In this document: in pieces, positions 7,870 to 16,318 of the stretch
How the letters are laid out: each line of letters starts with the position of its first letter
How positions within the stretch are numbered: position 1 is the stretch's first letter
NCBI RefSeq assembly: GCF_900090105.1
Contig: NZ_FMDM01000001.1
Coordinates: 1-64,000 of the forward strand
Reading direction: 5' to 3'
Length of the DNA: 64,000 nucleotides
Source of the DNA: Micromonospora humi
Lineage (GTDB): Bacteria > Actinomycetota > Actinomycetes > Mycobacteriales > Micromonosporaceae
Program-made: the position numbers and the translations under genes
Notes under the pieces: model-generated
Database searches by the model: none
The model's input: the letters and a program-made list of their open reading frames with translations, nothing else
Told to the model about the DNA's origin: nothing

Positions 7870-9072
7870 TCACCGGTCGTCCCAGGTCACCGGCAGCGAC
7901 TCCAGGCTGCGGACGACCAGGCCCGGCCGGAACCGCAGCTCCGACTCGTCGACCGCGAGCCGCAGGCCGGGCAGCCGGCGCAGCAGGGCGCCCAGCGCTT
8001 CCTGCAACTCCATCCGGGCCAGCGCCGCGCCGAGGCAGTGGTGCGGGCCGGCGCCGAACGCCAGGTGCGGGTTGTGGGCGCGGTCCAGGTCGAGCGTGTC
8101 CGCGTCGGGGAACACGGTCGCGTCCCGGTTGGCCGAGGCGATCGCCGGCATCACCGCCGAGCCGACCGGCAGCCGTACGCCGCCGAGCTCCACCTCCTCG
8201 GTGGTGACCCGGGGCAGCAGCACCCCGTTGTCGCCGAGCTGGATGAAGCGGGACAGCTCCTCGACCGCCCGGGCGACCGCGGCCGGGTCGTCCCCGCGCA
8301 GCCCGGCCAGTTGCTCCGGGTGGCGGGCCAGCACCAGCAGGAACAGGTTGAGCTGGTTGGTGGTGGTCTCGTGCCCGCCCACGAAGATGCCGGCGGTGAC
8401 CGAGACGAGTTCCCGTTCGGTGAGGCCGTCGTGCTCGTCCCAGGCGGCGATGAGCGCGCTCATCAGGTCGTCGCCGGGGTGCCGCCGACGTTCGTCGATC
8501 ATCGCCCGGAACGCGTCGAGGGCGGCCTGCGGCGCCGCCGGGTCGGCGTCCCAGTCGCCGACCAGCGCGTCGGACCACTGCCGGACCCGTTCCCGGTCGT
8601 GCTCGCCGATGCCGAACAGCCGGCTGATCACGACCAGCGGCAGCGGCGCGGAGAGGTGGGTGACCAGGTCGGCCGGGCGCCCGGCCGCCTCCATCCGGTC
8701 GATCATCCCAGCCACCAGCGCCGCCACGGTGGGCCGCAGCTCCTCCACCCGGCGGACCGTGAACGCGTGCGACACCGCGCGGCGCATCAGCGTGTGCCGG
8801 GGCGGGTCCATGCCGATCAGCGAGTCCTCCGCGAGCGAGCCGAGTTCCCGGGTCGGCCGGTCGGGGCCGGCCGCCGCCGCCCGGCTGAACCGGTGGTCGG
8901 TGAAGACCCGGCGTACGTCGGCGTGCCGGGTGGCGAGGTAGGCCGACCCGCCGTCGGGCAGCTCGACGCGGGCCACCGGGCAGGTCTCGCGCAGCCGGGT
9001 GTAGTCCGGCGACGGGTGGTAGATCGTGGGAGCCGGCGCGAGCGGGTACGCGACGGGTCTCGGCTGCGTCAT
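7870..9072 (-). CDS. Cytochrome P450 with canonical I-helix
   Basis: This is a 400-residue bacterial P450 with standard features: GGHETT in the I-helix (232-237), ExxR in EELSRF, and the heme loop FGAGPHHCLG with Cys 346. ATG 9072 is preceded by GAGGAG at the right distance. It resembles macrolide and terpenoid tailoring P450s (CYP105/107-like by general pattern). It lies 21 bases downstream of the glycosyltransferase gene on the same strand, so the two are probably one operon that oxidises and glycosylates the same scaffold. Confidence 0.93.
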   Translation of the reverse strand: MTQPRPVAYPLAPAPTIYHPSPDYTRLRETCPVARVELPDGGSAYLATRHADVRRVFTDHRFSRAAAAGPDRPTRELGSLAEDSLIGMDPPRHTLMRRAVSHAFTVRRVEELRPTVAALVAGMIDRMEAAGRPADLVTHLSAPLPLVVISRLFGIGEHDRERVRQWSDALVGDWDADPAAPQAALDAFRAMIDERRRHPGDDLMSALIAAWDEHDGLTERELVSVTAGIFVGGHETTTNQLNLFLLVLARHPEQLAGLRGDDPAAVARAVEELSRFIQLGDNGVLLPRVTTEEVELGGVRLPVGSAVMPAIASANRDATVFPDADTLDLDRAHNPHLAFGAGPHHCLGAALARMELQEALGALLRRLPGLRLAVDESELRFRPGLVVRSLESLPVTWDDR

Positions 9073-9093
9073 CTGCGACTCCTCGGTGGACGG

Positions 9094-10287
9094 TCAGGTC
9101 GGGGTGCGTCGGGCGAGGGCGGCCAGCACCGGCACCACCGCGGCGGGGCTGGGCAGCGCGCGGACCCGGTCGCGCATCAGCGCGGCGGCGGCCCGCGCCG
9201 GTCCGTCGCCGATCAACTCGCCCACGGTGTCGCGCAGCACGTCGCCGTCGGCGCGCTCCGGCGCCAGCCAGGTGCCGGCGCCGGTGGCCGCCAGCCGCTC
9301 GCCGTTGAAGTGCTGGTCGCTCACCCGCGGCAGGATCAGCTGCGGCACGCCGTGGGCGAGCGCGGTCATGGTGGTGCCGGCGCCGCCCTGTTGGACGATC
9401 GCGGCGCAGGTCGGCAGCACCAGGCGCAGCGCGAGCGGCGCGTCGGCCAGCCGGACGTTGGCCGGCACCGCGCCCAGCCCGCGCCGTTGGTCGGGTTCGA
9501 CCACCACGACGACCTCCACGTCCAGCTCGGCCACCGACCGCACGACCCGGGCCAGGTCCAGCCGGTCGGCCAGCCCGGCGCCGGCCATCATGGTGCCGGC
9601 CGTGACGCAGACCCGGGGCCGGTCCGCCGGGCGGTGCAGCCAGGGCGGCACCACGGCCGTGCCGTTGTACGGCACGAAACGCACCGGCTGCCCGGGGCGG
9701 GTCGTCGGCACCCGCATCGGCGGCGGGGCCGGATCGAGCGTCAGGTCGCCGTGCACCGCCACGTCGGCGGCGGAGAGCCCGAACCGGGCGGCGAGCGGCC
9801 CGAGCACCGTCTCCGGGTCCAGGCGCAGCGTCACCGAGGAGTCCGGGCCCCACAGGTGCCGCACGCCGGGCACACCCAGCGCGGCGGCGGCCACCGGCGC
9901 GGCCAGGTTGAACGGTTCCCAGACCATCAGGTCGGGCGACCAGGCCCGGCCGAACGCGACCAGGTCGTCGAGGAGGGCGTCGGCGAAGCGGACCACGCCG
10001 CCGTCGGCGGTGATCGCCGGTTCGAGGGCACCCGTCGGCGCGCTGCCGGCCCGGTCCGGCGTGGCCACCGCGCCGATCCGCCCGGCGAACGCCTCGGCGA
10101 AGTCGATGTCCTCGCCCAGCGGCACGGCGGCGAGCCCGGCCGAGCTGATCGGGGCGACCATGGACGGATGGCTGGCCACCCGCACCTCGTGACCGGCTGC
10201 CTGGAGCGCCCAGCCGAGCGGAGCCAGGCCGTAGAAATGCGACCGCCAGCCCCATGTCGACATCAGAATGCGCAAGGCCGCAGTCAA
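9094..10287 (-). CDS. Macrolide-type (GT1, EryCIII-like) glycosyltransferase
   Basis: This 397-residue GT-B enzyme would transfer a sugar, usually a TDP-deoxysugar, to a small-molecule acceptor. The N-terminal acceptor domain starts with RILMSTWGWRSHF. The C-terminal donor domain shows the family signature QQGGAGTTMTALAHGVPQ followed by LPRVSDQHFNGERL, with the His-x-x-Gly-Ala-like donor contacts of this group. I keep TTG 10287 because it preserves the first beta-strand; ATG 10263 would remove it. No deoxysugar biosynthesis genes lie in the window, so the donor would come from elsewhere. It is divergent from the third P450. Confidence 0.88.
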   Translation of the reverse strand: MTAALRILMSTWGWRSHFYGLAPLGWALQAAGHEVRVASHPSMVAPISSAGLAAVPLGEDIDFAEAFAGRIGAVATPDRAGSAPTGALEPAITADGGVVRFADALLDDLVAFGRAWSPDLMVWEPFNLAAPVAAAALGVPGVRHLWGPDSSVTLRLDPETVLGPLAARFGLSAADVAVHGDLTLDPAPPPMRVPTTRPGQPVRFVPYNGTAVVPPWLHRPADRPRVCVTAGTMMAGAGLADRLDLARVVRSVAELDVEVVVVVEPDQRRGLGAVPANVRLADAPLALRLVLPTCAAIVQQGGAGTTMTALAHGVPQLILPRVSDQHFNGERLAATGAGTWLAPERADGDVLRDTVGELIGDGPARAAAALMRDRVRALPSPAAVVPVLAALARRTPT

Positions 10288-10339
10288 ATCCCACCAATCC
10301 GCGCGCGAAACGGCAGTCCCGGACCAACAGATGCTAGCA

Positions 10340-11554
10340 ATGGATATTGACGGTGGGCTACCCGTGGTGGACTCTTACCGAGTGCCGGTCAATTCCGGGC
10401 TGCGGCCATATCCGTTCGAGCCGTTCACCGGCGACCTGCCCACCGAACTGCTCGACATGGTCGTCACCGAGCCGGTCAGCCGGGTGCTCCTGCCCGACGG
10501 GCGGGCAGCCTGGCTCGTGCTCAGCTACGCGCACTGCTGCACGGTCCTGGCCGACCCCCGGTTCTCCCGGCTCCCGCTCGGCGCGACCACGACGCCCGGC
10601 GCCGGGGGCCCGCGTGAGTTGAACATGGACGGTCCGGCGCACGCGGCGGTGCGCCGGGTGGCCGGCCGGGCGTTCACCGCGCGCCGCATCGAGACGTTCC
10701 GCCCCCGGGTGCGGCGGCTGGTGGACGAGTTGGTCGACGCGATGCTCGCCGGTCCCCGCCCGGCCGATCTGGTGGCCGGGCTGGTGGCCCCGCTGCCGGT
10801 GTTCGTGGTCTGCGACGTCCTGGGTGTCCCGGTCGCCGACCGTCCCCGCTTCTACGACTGGATCTCCGGCCTCAACTCGGTCACCGCGTACGGCTCGGCC
10901 GGTGCCGCCGACGCCCAGGCGGCGCTGCGGGCCTACCTGACCGGGCAACTGGCGCGCAAGCGCTCGGCGCCCGGCGACGACCTGCTCTCGGCGTGGGTCC
11001 TCGGCCAGGACGCGCACGCGCTGGTCGACGCCGAGCTGGTCGAGCTGGCCATGGGGGTGCTGCTCGGCGGGCTGGAGATCAACGCCACGAGCGCGGGGCT
11101 GCGCGCGTTGTTCCAGCACCCGGAACAGCTGGCGAAGCTGCGCGCGGCGCCCGGGAAACTCGCCGCGGCCACCGACGAGATCCTCCGCTACACGTCGGTG
11201 AGCAGCATGTTCCGGGTGCAGGTGGTGCGGGAGGACCTGACCCTCGGCGGCGTCGCGATGCGGGCCGGCGACTGCGTGATGGCGATCCCGTGGGCCGGCA
11301 ACCGCGACCCCCGGCACTTCCCCGAGCCCAACCGGTTCGACATCGACCGGGCACCGACCGTGCCGCACCTGACCTTCGGCTTCGGGCCGCACTTCTGCCT
11401 CGGCACCGCGCTGGGCCGGATGCAGGTGGAACTCTCCCTCGGCGCGCTGCTGAGCCGGATGCCGGAACTGGCGCCGGCCGTGCCGATCGAGGAGATCCCG
11501 TGGCGGCACGACCGGGTGAACGGCGGCATCGCGGCCTTCCCGGTCACCTGGTGA
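10340..11554 (+). CDS. Cytochrome P450 lacking the I-helix threonine
   Basis: This 404-residue P450 (counted from ATG 10340; ATG 10331 is equally possible and neither has a clear ribosome site) has the heme loop FGFGPHFCLG with Cys 353 and ExxR in DEILRY. The I-helix reads GGLEIN (243-248): Glu 246 is kept, but the following Thr-Thr pair is Ile-Asn. Enzymes without this Thr often use substrate-assisted oxygen activation or do unusual chemistry such as C-C coupling. It is divergent from the glycosyltransferase gene and convergent with the dioxygenase gene, 7 bases away. Confidence 0.9.
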   Translation: MDIDGGLPVVDSYRVPVNSGLRPYPFEPFTGDLPTELLDMVVTEPVSRVLLPDGRAAWLVLSYAHCCTVLADPRFSRLPLGATTTPGAGGPRELNMDGPAHAAVRRVAGRAFTARRIETFRPRVRRLVDELVDAMLAGPRPADLVAGLVAPLPVFVVCDVLGVPVADRPRFYDWISGLNSVTAYGSAGAADAQAALRAYLTGQLARKRSAPGDDLLSAWVLGQDAHALVDAELVELAMGVLLGGLEINATSAGLRALFQHPEQLAKLRAAPGKLAAATDEILRYTSVSSMFRVQVVREDLTLGGVAMRAGDCVMAIPWAGNRDPRHFPEPNRFDIDRAPTVPHLTFGFGPHFCLGTALGRMQVELSLGALLSRMPELAPAVPIEEIPWRHDRVNGGIAAFPVTW

Positions 11555-11561
11555 CCGACGG

Positions 11562-12425
11562 TCAGTAGCTCTCCACCGCGTTGACCCGGTCCGGCCAGTA
11601 GCGCTCGCCCGGCGCCGGCGCGTAGTGCTCCCAGCGGGGCGGGTTCCCGGTCGGATGGTCGCCGAGCACGGTGATCCGCTGGCCGCGCCGGACGCCGTCG
11701 TAGTCGTTGATCGCGTAGTGCTGGGTGACCCGGTTGTCCCACACCGCGACGTCGCCCACCCGCCAGCGGTAGCGGCAGGTGAACTGCGGGCTCTCGGAGA
11801 ACCGGAACAGGTGCTCCAGCAGCGCGTCGCTCTCGGTGCGGGTCAGCTGCGGGATGTGCGAGGTGAAGAGCCGGTTGACGTAGAGCGAGCGGCGCCCGGT
11901 CTCCGGGTGCACGCGCACCACCGGGTGCTCCGCGCGGCTGGTGAACTCGGTGCCGATCCGGATGACGTGGATCGCGGTCAGCCCGTCGACCAGGTCGCGC
12001 AACGGCGCGGAGAGCGCCTCGTAGACCCGGCACTGGTTGGTCCACATGGTGTCGCCGCCGACCTCGGGCAGCTCGGTCAGGTGCAGGATGGACGCGATCG
12101 GCGGGCTCTGGTGGAACGTCATGTCGGTGTGCCAGACGTCGACCTTCCCGCCGTCGGTGGAGTCGATGACGACGATCTCCGGATGCCCCTCCAGGCGGGG
12201 CAGGTAGGGGTGCAGCTCCACCTCGCCGAAGCGGCGGCCGAACGCGACGTGCGCCTCGGGCGTCAGCCCGGTCTGCCCGGCGACGAACACCACCTGGTGC
12301 GCGAGCAGCAGGTCGTGGATCAGCGCGAAGCCGGAGTCGGTGAGCGTGTTGAGGTCGATGCCGCGGACCCGCGCGCCCAGGGCGCCCGCGACGAGTCGGA
12401 CGTCGGCGGCGGTGGAAGTGGTCAT
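11562..12425 (-). CDS. TauD/TfdA-type Fe(II)/2-oxoglutarate dioxygenase
   Basis: The product is 287 residues. I start it at ATG 12425, which has GGGAGG just upstream; an upstream in-frame start at 12494 is not supported. The facial triad is visible as His 99 and Asp 101 in WHTDMTFH and His 236 in VTQHYAIND, with 2-oxoglutarate-binding Arg 250 in [11 protein letters not shown]. The fold and length match the taurine dioxygenase family, which hydroxylates or cleaves small substrates while converting 2-oxoglutarate to succinate. In this context it probably tailors the cluster product. It is divergent from the methyltransferase gene, with a 161-base shared promoter region. Confidence 0.9.
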   Translation of the reverse strand: MTTSTAADVRLVAGALGARVRGIDLNTLTDSGFALIHDLLLAHQVVFVAGQTGLTPEAHVAFGRRFGEVELHPYLPRLEGHPEIVVIDSTDGGKVDVWHTDMTFHQSPPIASILHLTELPEVGGDTMWTNQCRVYEALSAPLRDLVDGLTAIHVIRIGTEFTSRAEHPVVRVHPETGRRSLYVNRLFTSHIPQLTRTESDALLEHLFRFSESPQFTCRYRWRVGDVAVWDNRVTQHYAINDYDGVRRGQRITVLGDHPTGNPPRWEHYAPAPGERYWPDRVNAVESY

Positions 12426-12586
12426 CGATGGTCCTCCCGGTCTGCACGCGGCGCCCCCGTCCCCGCATTCTTCCACGTTCGTGAATGTCCTCACCAGCGT
12501 CGCCGTTGACGCGCCCGCCGGCGGCTTGGGATCATTCGCTCCGCCGGCGGGCGGTCGTCCCGGCCGGCGTGCGGGGGAGGAACTCG

Positions 12587-13603
12587 GTGGCGATCGACGG
12601 GGACGACGCGGCCGCGCGCCTGGACCGCCTCACCGACCTGGCGACCCCGTTCGCGGTGCGCACCGCGGTGACGCTGCGGGTGCCGGACCGGATCGCGGCC
12701 GGCGTCACCGGCCTGGGCGAGCTGGCGGCGGCGTGCGGCGTCCACCCCGCCGCGCTGGGCCGCCTGCTGCGGTACCTCACCCACCGGGGCGTCTTCGTCG
12801 AGACGCCGCCGGGCGTGTTCACCCTGACCGACGTCGGCGAGCTGCTCCGCGGGCGCGACGGCGGCGGGCGCGGCGCCGACCTCGACCTCGGCGGCCTCGG
12901 CGCGCGGATGGACCTGGCCTGGGCCGGGCTGCCGCACGCGATCCGCACCGGCGAGCCCGGCTACGCCTCGGTGTACGGGCGTGACTTCTGGGCCGACCTG
13001 GACGCCCACCCGGAGCACCGTGCCTACTTCGACGCGTTGATGCTCAGCCAGCAGCGGTTCACCGCGCCGGAGGTGGCCACGCGCTATCCCTGGCACGAGG
13101 TGGCGCACGTGGTCGACGTGGCCGGCGGCGCCGGCGGGCTGCTGCGGGAGCTGCTGGGCGCGCACCCGCACCTGCGCGGCACGCTCGTCGACCGCGACGA
13201 ACCGGTGGCGACCGCCGCCCGGACGTTCGCCGCGCACGGCCTCACCGGGCGGGCCGAGACCGTGGTCGGCGACTTCTTCGCCCCGCTGCCGGCCGGCGGC
13301 GACGTCTACGTGGTGTCCCGCGCGCTGACCGACTGGAGCGACACCCACGCCACCGCGATCCTGCGGCGCTGCGCCGAGGCGGCCGGTGACAGCGGCCGGG
13401 TGCTGGTCGTCGAGGTGCTGCCGACCGTGCCGCACGTGCCGCACCTGTCCGCTTACGACCTGCGGATGCTGGTGCTGGTGGGTGGTCGCGAGCGGAGCGT
13501 GGCCGAGCACACCGCGCTGGCTTCGGCCGCCGGCCTGGCACCGCGGCGCACCTTCACCGGCCCGGACGGGCTCACGCTGATGGAGTTCGCGGCCGCGCGC
13601 TGA
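12587..13603 (+). CDS. SAM-dependent O-methyltransferase (plant caffeate OMT-like family)
   Basis: This 338-residue protein has an N-terminal winged-helix dimerisation domain (about residues 10-90, with [14 protein letters not shown]) and a C-terminal Rossmann domain whose SAM motif is [13 protein letters not shown] (about 176-188). The SRALTDWSD segment is where plant-type O-methyltransferases carry the catalytic His; here that position reads Thr-Asp, so the base may differ. GTG 12587 is chosen because GGGGGAGG precedes it; the frame is open upstream. TTGACG (12506-12511) lies in the divergent promoter region shared with the dioxygenase gene. It probably methylates a hydroxyl on the cluster product. 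Confidence 0.85.
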   Translation: MAIDGDDAAARLDRLTDLATPFAVRTAVTLRVPDRIAAGVTGLGELAAACGVHPAALGRLLRYLTHRGVFVETPPGVFTLTDVGELLRGRDGGGRGADLDLGGLGARMDLAWAGLPHAIRTGEPGYASVYGRDFWADLDAHPEHRAYFDALMLSQQRFTAPEVATRYPWHEVAHVVDVAGGAGGLLRELLGAHPHLRGTLVDRDEPVATAARTFAAHGLTGRAETVVGDFFAPLPAGGDVYVVSRALTDWSDTHATAILRRCAEAAGDSGRVLVVEVLPTVPHVPHLSAYDLRMLVLVGGRERSVAEHTALASAAGLAPRRTFTGPDGLTLMEFAAAR

Positions 13604-13622
13604 CGGGTGACCCGCCCCGCCG

Positions 13623-14054
13623 TCACGCCCCGGCGGGTCGACCCCCGTCGGCGCCCCGGCGCTCCTGGACGGATGCGTCGACCAGCTCGCGAAGGACGCT
13701 CTCGTCGACGGCGTCGAGCCGGGTGAGGTAGAGGCACGCCTTCGCCGTCCGGTGCGGGCCGAGCCGCGCGAGCGCCGCGGCGTGCCGCTCGGCGTAGTCA
13801 CCGGCCAGGTAGAGCACGAGATGCTGCTTGCGCGGCGAGAAGCCGACCAGGAAGAAATCGCCGGTGGGGCCGCGGTGGCTGCCGAAGCCCACGATGCTCG
13901 TGCCCCACATCACCGGTGGCTCTCCGGTGGCGTCCTGGAGGATGGCCCGGAGCCGTCGCGCGTCGGCCCGCCGCCGGTCGTCGGGGACCGCCGCCAGGAA
14001 GTCGTCGACGTCCGTGTCGACCGGCACGGTCACCGGACCCTTCGCTCTCGTCAT
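13623..14054 (-). CDS. DUF1801 (YdhG-like) protein
   Basis: This 143-residue cytoplasmic protein has the pattern of the DUF1801/YdhG family: VDDFLAAV near the N-terminus, PPVMWGTSIVGFG (47-59), FFLVGFSPRKQHLVLY, and the late CLYLTRLD segment. The family is a small alpha/beta fold of unknown biochemical role that often turns up near stress genes. It sits between cluster genes but reads as an ordinary chromosomal gene and is divergent from the terpenoid operon. Confidence 0.85.
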   Translation of the reverse strand: MTRAKGPVTVPVDTDVDDFLAAVPDDRRRADARRLRAILQDATGEPPVMWGTSIVGFGSHRGPTGDFFLVGFSPRKQHLVLYLAGDYAERHAAALARLGPHRTAKACLYLTRLDAVDESVLRELVDASVQERRGADGGRPAGA

Positions 14055-14199
14055 GGCCGCATGCTCCCACCCGGGTCCGACATCCGGTGGCGACCGGCCT
14101 GGCGCCGGAAAGGCTCATTTGGCTGCGCATCGGCCAATTTGCCGAAGAATATCGTCATCACATTGGTCGGCACCCATGAATTGGTGCATTTATCAATGG

Positions 14200-14228
14200 T
14201 TGTTCGCGGGAGTTCCGGCCGGTAACGT
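14200..14228 (+). promoter_or_regulatory. Putative promoter of the terpenoid operon
   Basis: TTGTTC (14200-14205) and TAACGT (14223-14228) are separated by exactly 17 bases, 46 bases upstream of the polyprenyl synthase start. The 219-base gap here is visibly more AT-rich than its surroundings. A small inverted repeat, GCACC at 14170-14174 and GGTGC at 14183-14187, lies just upstream and might be an activator site. Confidence 0.5.
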
Positions 14229-14273
14229 CTCGCATGGCGACTAGCCGAGCCTTCGTGAAAGGGTCGACGCGTC

Positions 14274-15293
14274 ATGACGGTTGCTGGCTTCACGCGATAT
14301 CCGCCCTTCATCGACGACCTCGCCCGAAGCGAATCGGGACGGCTGCTGCACGCCGAACTCGGCCGCCGCTGGCCGGAGACCACCGACCAGCTCACCGCGA
14401 CCGCCCGGTACGCGCTGCTGCCGGCCGGCAAGCTGCTCCGCCCGATGATGACGCTGCACGCCGCGGAGGCGGTGGGCGGATCCCCCCGCGACGTGCTCGC
14501 CGCCGCGCTCGGCACGGAATACCTGCACGTCGCGACGCTCGTGCACGACGACATCATCGACGCCGACACGCTGCGCCGCGGCCGCCCGGCGGTGCCGGTG
14601 GCGTTCGGCATCCCGGGCGCCATCGTCGCCGGCGACCACCTCATCTTCACCGCGTTCCGGGCCATCGTGGACGGCGGCGCCGCGGTCCCACCGGGGCACG
14701 TGGTCGCCGCGCTCACCGCGCTGGCCGAGGCGGGGCAGGACCTGTGCCGGGGCCAGTCGATCGAGGCGGGTCTGGTCGGCGACCTGGACGCGGGGGCGCG
14801 CTGGTACCCGGAGATGATCCGTCTCAAGACCGGGTCGCTGTTCCGTGCGGTGTGCCAGATCGGCGCGCTGCTCGGCGGCGCGGAACCGGCCGTGGCGTCC
14901 GCGCTCGCCCGCTACGGCGAGCACCTGGGCGTCGCCTTCCAGATCCGCGACGACCTGCTGTCCTACGTCGCCACCCCGGAGCAGACCGGGAAGCCGGCGA
15001 CCAGCGACCTCAACAACGGCCGGCCGACCCTGCCGCTGCTGCTGGCCTACGACGCGGCCACCGACACCGACCGGGTCGAACTGATGGCGGTGCTGCACCG
15101 CCGTGGCGCGGGCCCCGGCGACGTCGAGTGGGTCACCGCGCTGCTGCGCGACCTCGACGCGGTCGGGGGAGCGCACCGGCGGATGGTCGAGCACGCCGAG
15201 CGCGCGCGGGCCGAGCTGGCCGTGCTCGCCCCCTCCGCGAGCGCGGACGTGCTGGCCGGCATCGCGCGCTGGTTGACGAGCGAGATGGCGTGA
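14274..15293 (+). CDS. Polyprenyl diphosphate synthase, probably geranylgeranyl diphosphate synthase
   Basis: This 339-residue all-helical trans-prenyltransferase condenses isopentenyl diphosphate with allylic diphosphates. The first Asp-rich motif is DDIID (92-96). The second reads DDLLS (226-230), where Ser replaces the usual final Asp. Small residues (Ala, Thr) at the fifth and fourth positions before the first motif suggest a C20 or longer product, so geranylgeranyl diphosphate is likely but not proven. It is the first gene of a five-gene operon; its stop overlaps the GTG of the UbiA gene by four bases (GTGA), so translation is coupled. Confidence 0.93.
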   Translation: MTVAGFTRYPPFIDDLARSESGRLLHAELGRRWPETTDQLTATARYALLPAGKLLRPMMTLHAAEAVGGSPRDVLAAALGTEYLHVATLVHDDIIDADTLRRGRPAVPVAFGIPGAIVAGDHLIFTAFRAIVDGGAAVPPGHVVAALTALAEAGQDLCRGQSIEAGLVGDLDAGARWYPEMIRLKTGSLFRAVCQIGALLGGAEPAVASALARYGEHLGVAFQIRDDLLSYVATPEQTGKPATSDLNNGRPTLPLLLAYDAATDTDRVELMAVLHRRGAGPGDVEWVTALLRDLDAVGGAHRRMVEHAERARAELAVLAPSASADVLAGIARWLTSEMA

Positions 15294-16318
15294 GTGCCGC
15301 CCGGACACTGCGGGCGCACCTGGAGACCTGGCGGCCCTACACCCTCTGGTACGTGGGGCTGGTCGGGCTCGGCGGCGCGGCGGTGGCCGCCGGCCCCCAC
15401 CATCCGTGGCGGCTCCTGTCGGCCTGGGCCGCGCCGACCGCCGGCTGGCTCGGCGGCCACTACCTCGGTGACTGGTTCGACCGGGAACTGGACGCCGGCA
15501 GCAAGCCGCACCGGCCGATCCCGTCCGACCGGCTGCGGGCCCGCACGGCGGTGGCGTGCGGATGCGCCTGCTTCGCCGTGCTCGCCGTCCTGGCGGCGGC
15601 CGGCGGCTGGCGCACCACGGCGGTGGCGCTGCTGGCCGGTTTCGGCATCGTCGCCTACAGCCGCTGGCTCAAGGCCCGCGGGATCGCCGGCAACCTGGTC
15701 CGTGGCGCGCTCGGCGCGGTCGCGCTGCTCTACGGCGCGCTCGCCGTCGGGCTTGCGCCGGGCCCGTCGTCGGCGCTGCCGGTGCTGCTGGCGCTGACCG
15801 TCGCGTTCTGGGCGCACGACGCGATGTCCAACCTGGTCGGCGCGCTGCGCGACATCGACGGCGACCGCGCGGGCGGGTACGAGACGCTGCCGGTCCGCCG
15901 GGGCGTACCGTTCGCGGTCCGGACCGTCGTCGCGCTGCACGCCGTCACGATCGGCGCCGCCCTCACCGCCGGTCTGCTGGCCGACCCCGACGTGCGCGCC
16001 GCCTACCTGGTGACGTTGCTCGTGGTCGCGGTCGCGGGCGTCGCCGCGCTCGCGCCGCTCGTGACCCGGCGCGCCGGGATGCCGGTCGTGGTGGCGTTGC
16101 GCGCCCACTCCGTGCTGGTCGTCGAGCGGGTGGTGCTGGCCTCGGCCGTGGTCGGCCTCGGCCTCGGTGTCGCCGTGCAGCTCGCGCTCGTGCTGCCGAT
16201 GGTCGCGCTGACCTGGTGGGCGCAGCGCGGGATGCGCGCCCGGCACGAACTCGGCCCGGCGACCGCGGGCCTGGCCCTGGCCACCCACCGTCGAGTGTCT
16301 CTGGAGGACGCGCCATGA
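15290..16318 (+). CDS. UbiA-family membrane prenyltransferase
   Basis: This 342-residue integral membrane protein has about eight hydrophobic helices. Both Asp-rich metal/diphosphate sites of the UbiA family are present: GDWFDRELD (60-68), in place of the usual NDxxDxxxD, and RDIDGDRAGG with Asp 188, 190 and 192. Such enzymes transfer a prenyl chain from a diphosphate to an acceptor, often an aromatic ring or a glyceryl compound. The preceding gene presumably supplies geranylgeranyl diphosphate. GTG 15290 overlaps the upstream stop and the end overlaps the ATG of the cyclase gene (ATGA). The acceptor is unknown. Confidence 0.9.
   Translation: MSAARTLRAHLETWRPYTLWYVGLVGLGGAAVAAGPHHPWRLLSAWAAPTAGWLGGHYLGDWFDRELDAGSKPHRPIPSDRLRARTAVACGCACFAVLAVLAAAGGWRTTAVALLAGFGIVAYSRWLKARGIAGNLVRGALGAVALLYGALAVGLAPGPSSALPVLLALTVAFWAHDAMSNLVGALRDIDGDRAGGYETLPVRRGVPFAVRTVVALHAVTIGAALTAGLLADPDVRAAYLVTLLVVAVAGVAALAPLVTRRAGMPVVVALRAHSVLVVERVVLASAVVGLGLGVAVQLALVLPMVALTWWAQRGMRARHELGPATAGLALATHRRVSLEDAP

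Noticed and set aside
8038..10350. Long plus-strand open frame opposite the P450 and glycosyltransferase genes
   Set aside because: It is antisense to two genes with full catalytic motifs; its Arg/Gly/His-rich composition is what the complement of GC-rich coding DNA gives.
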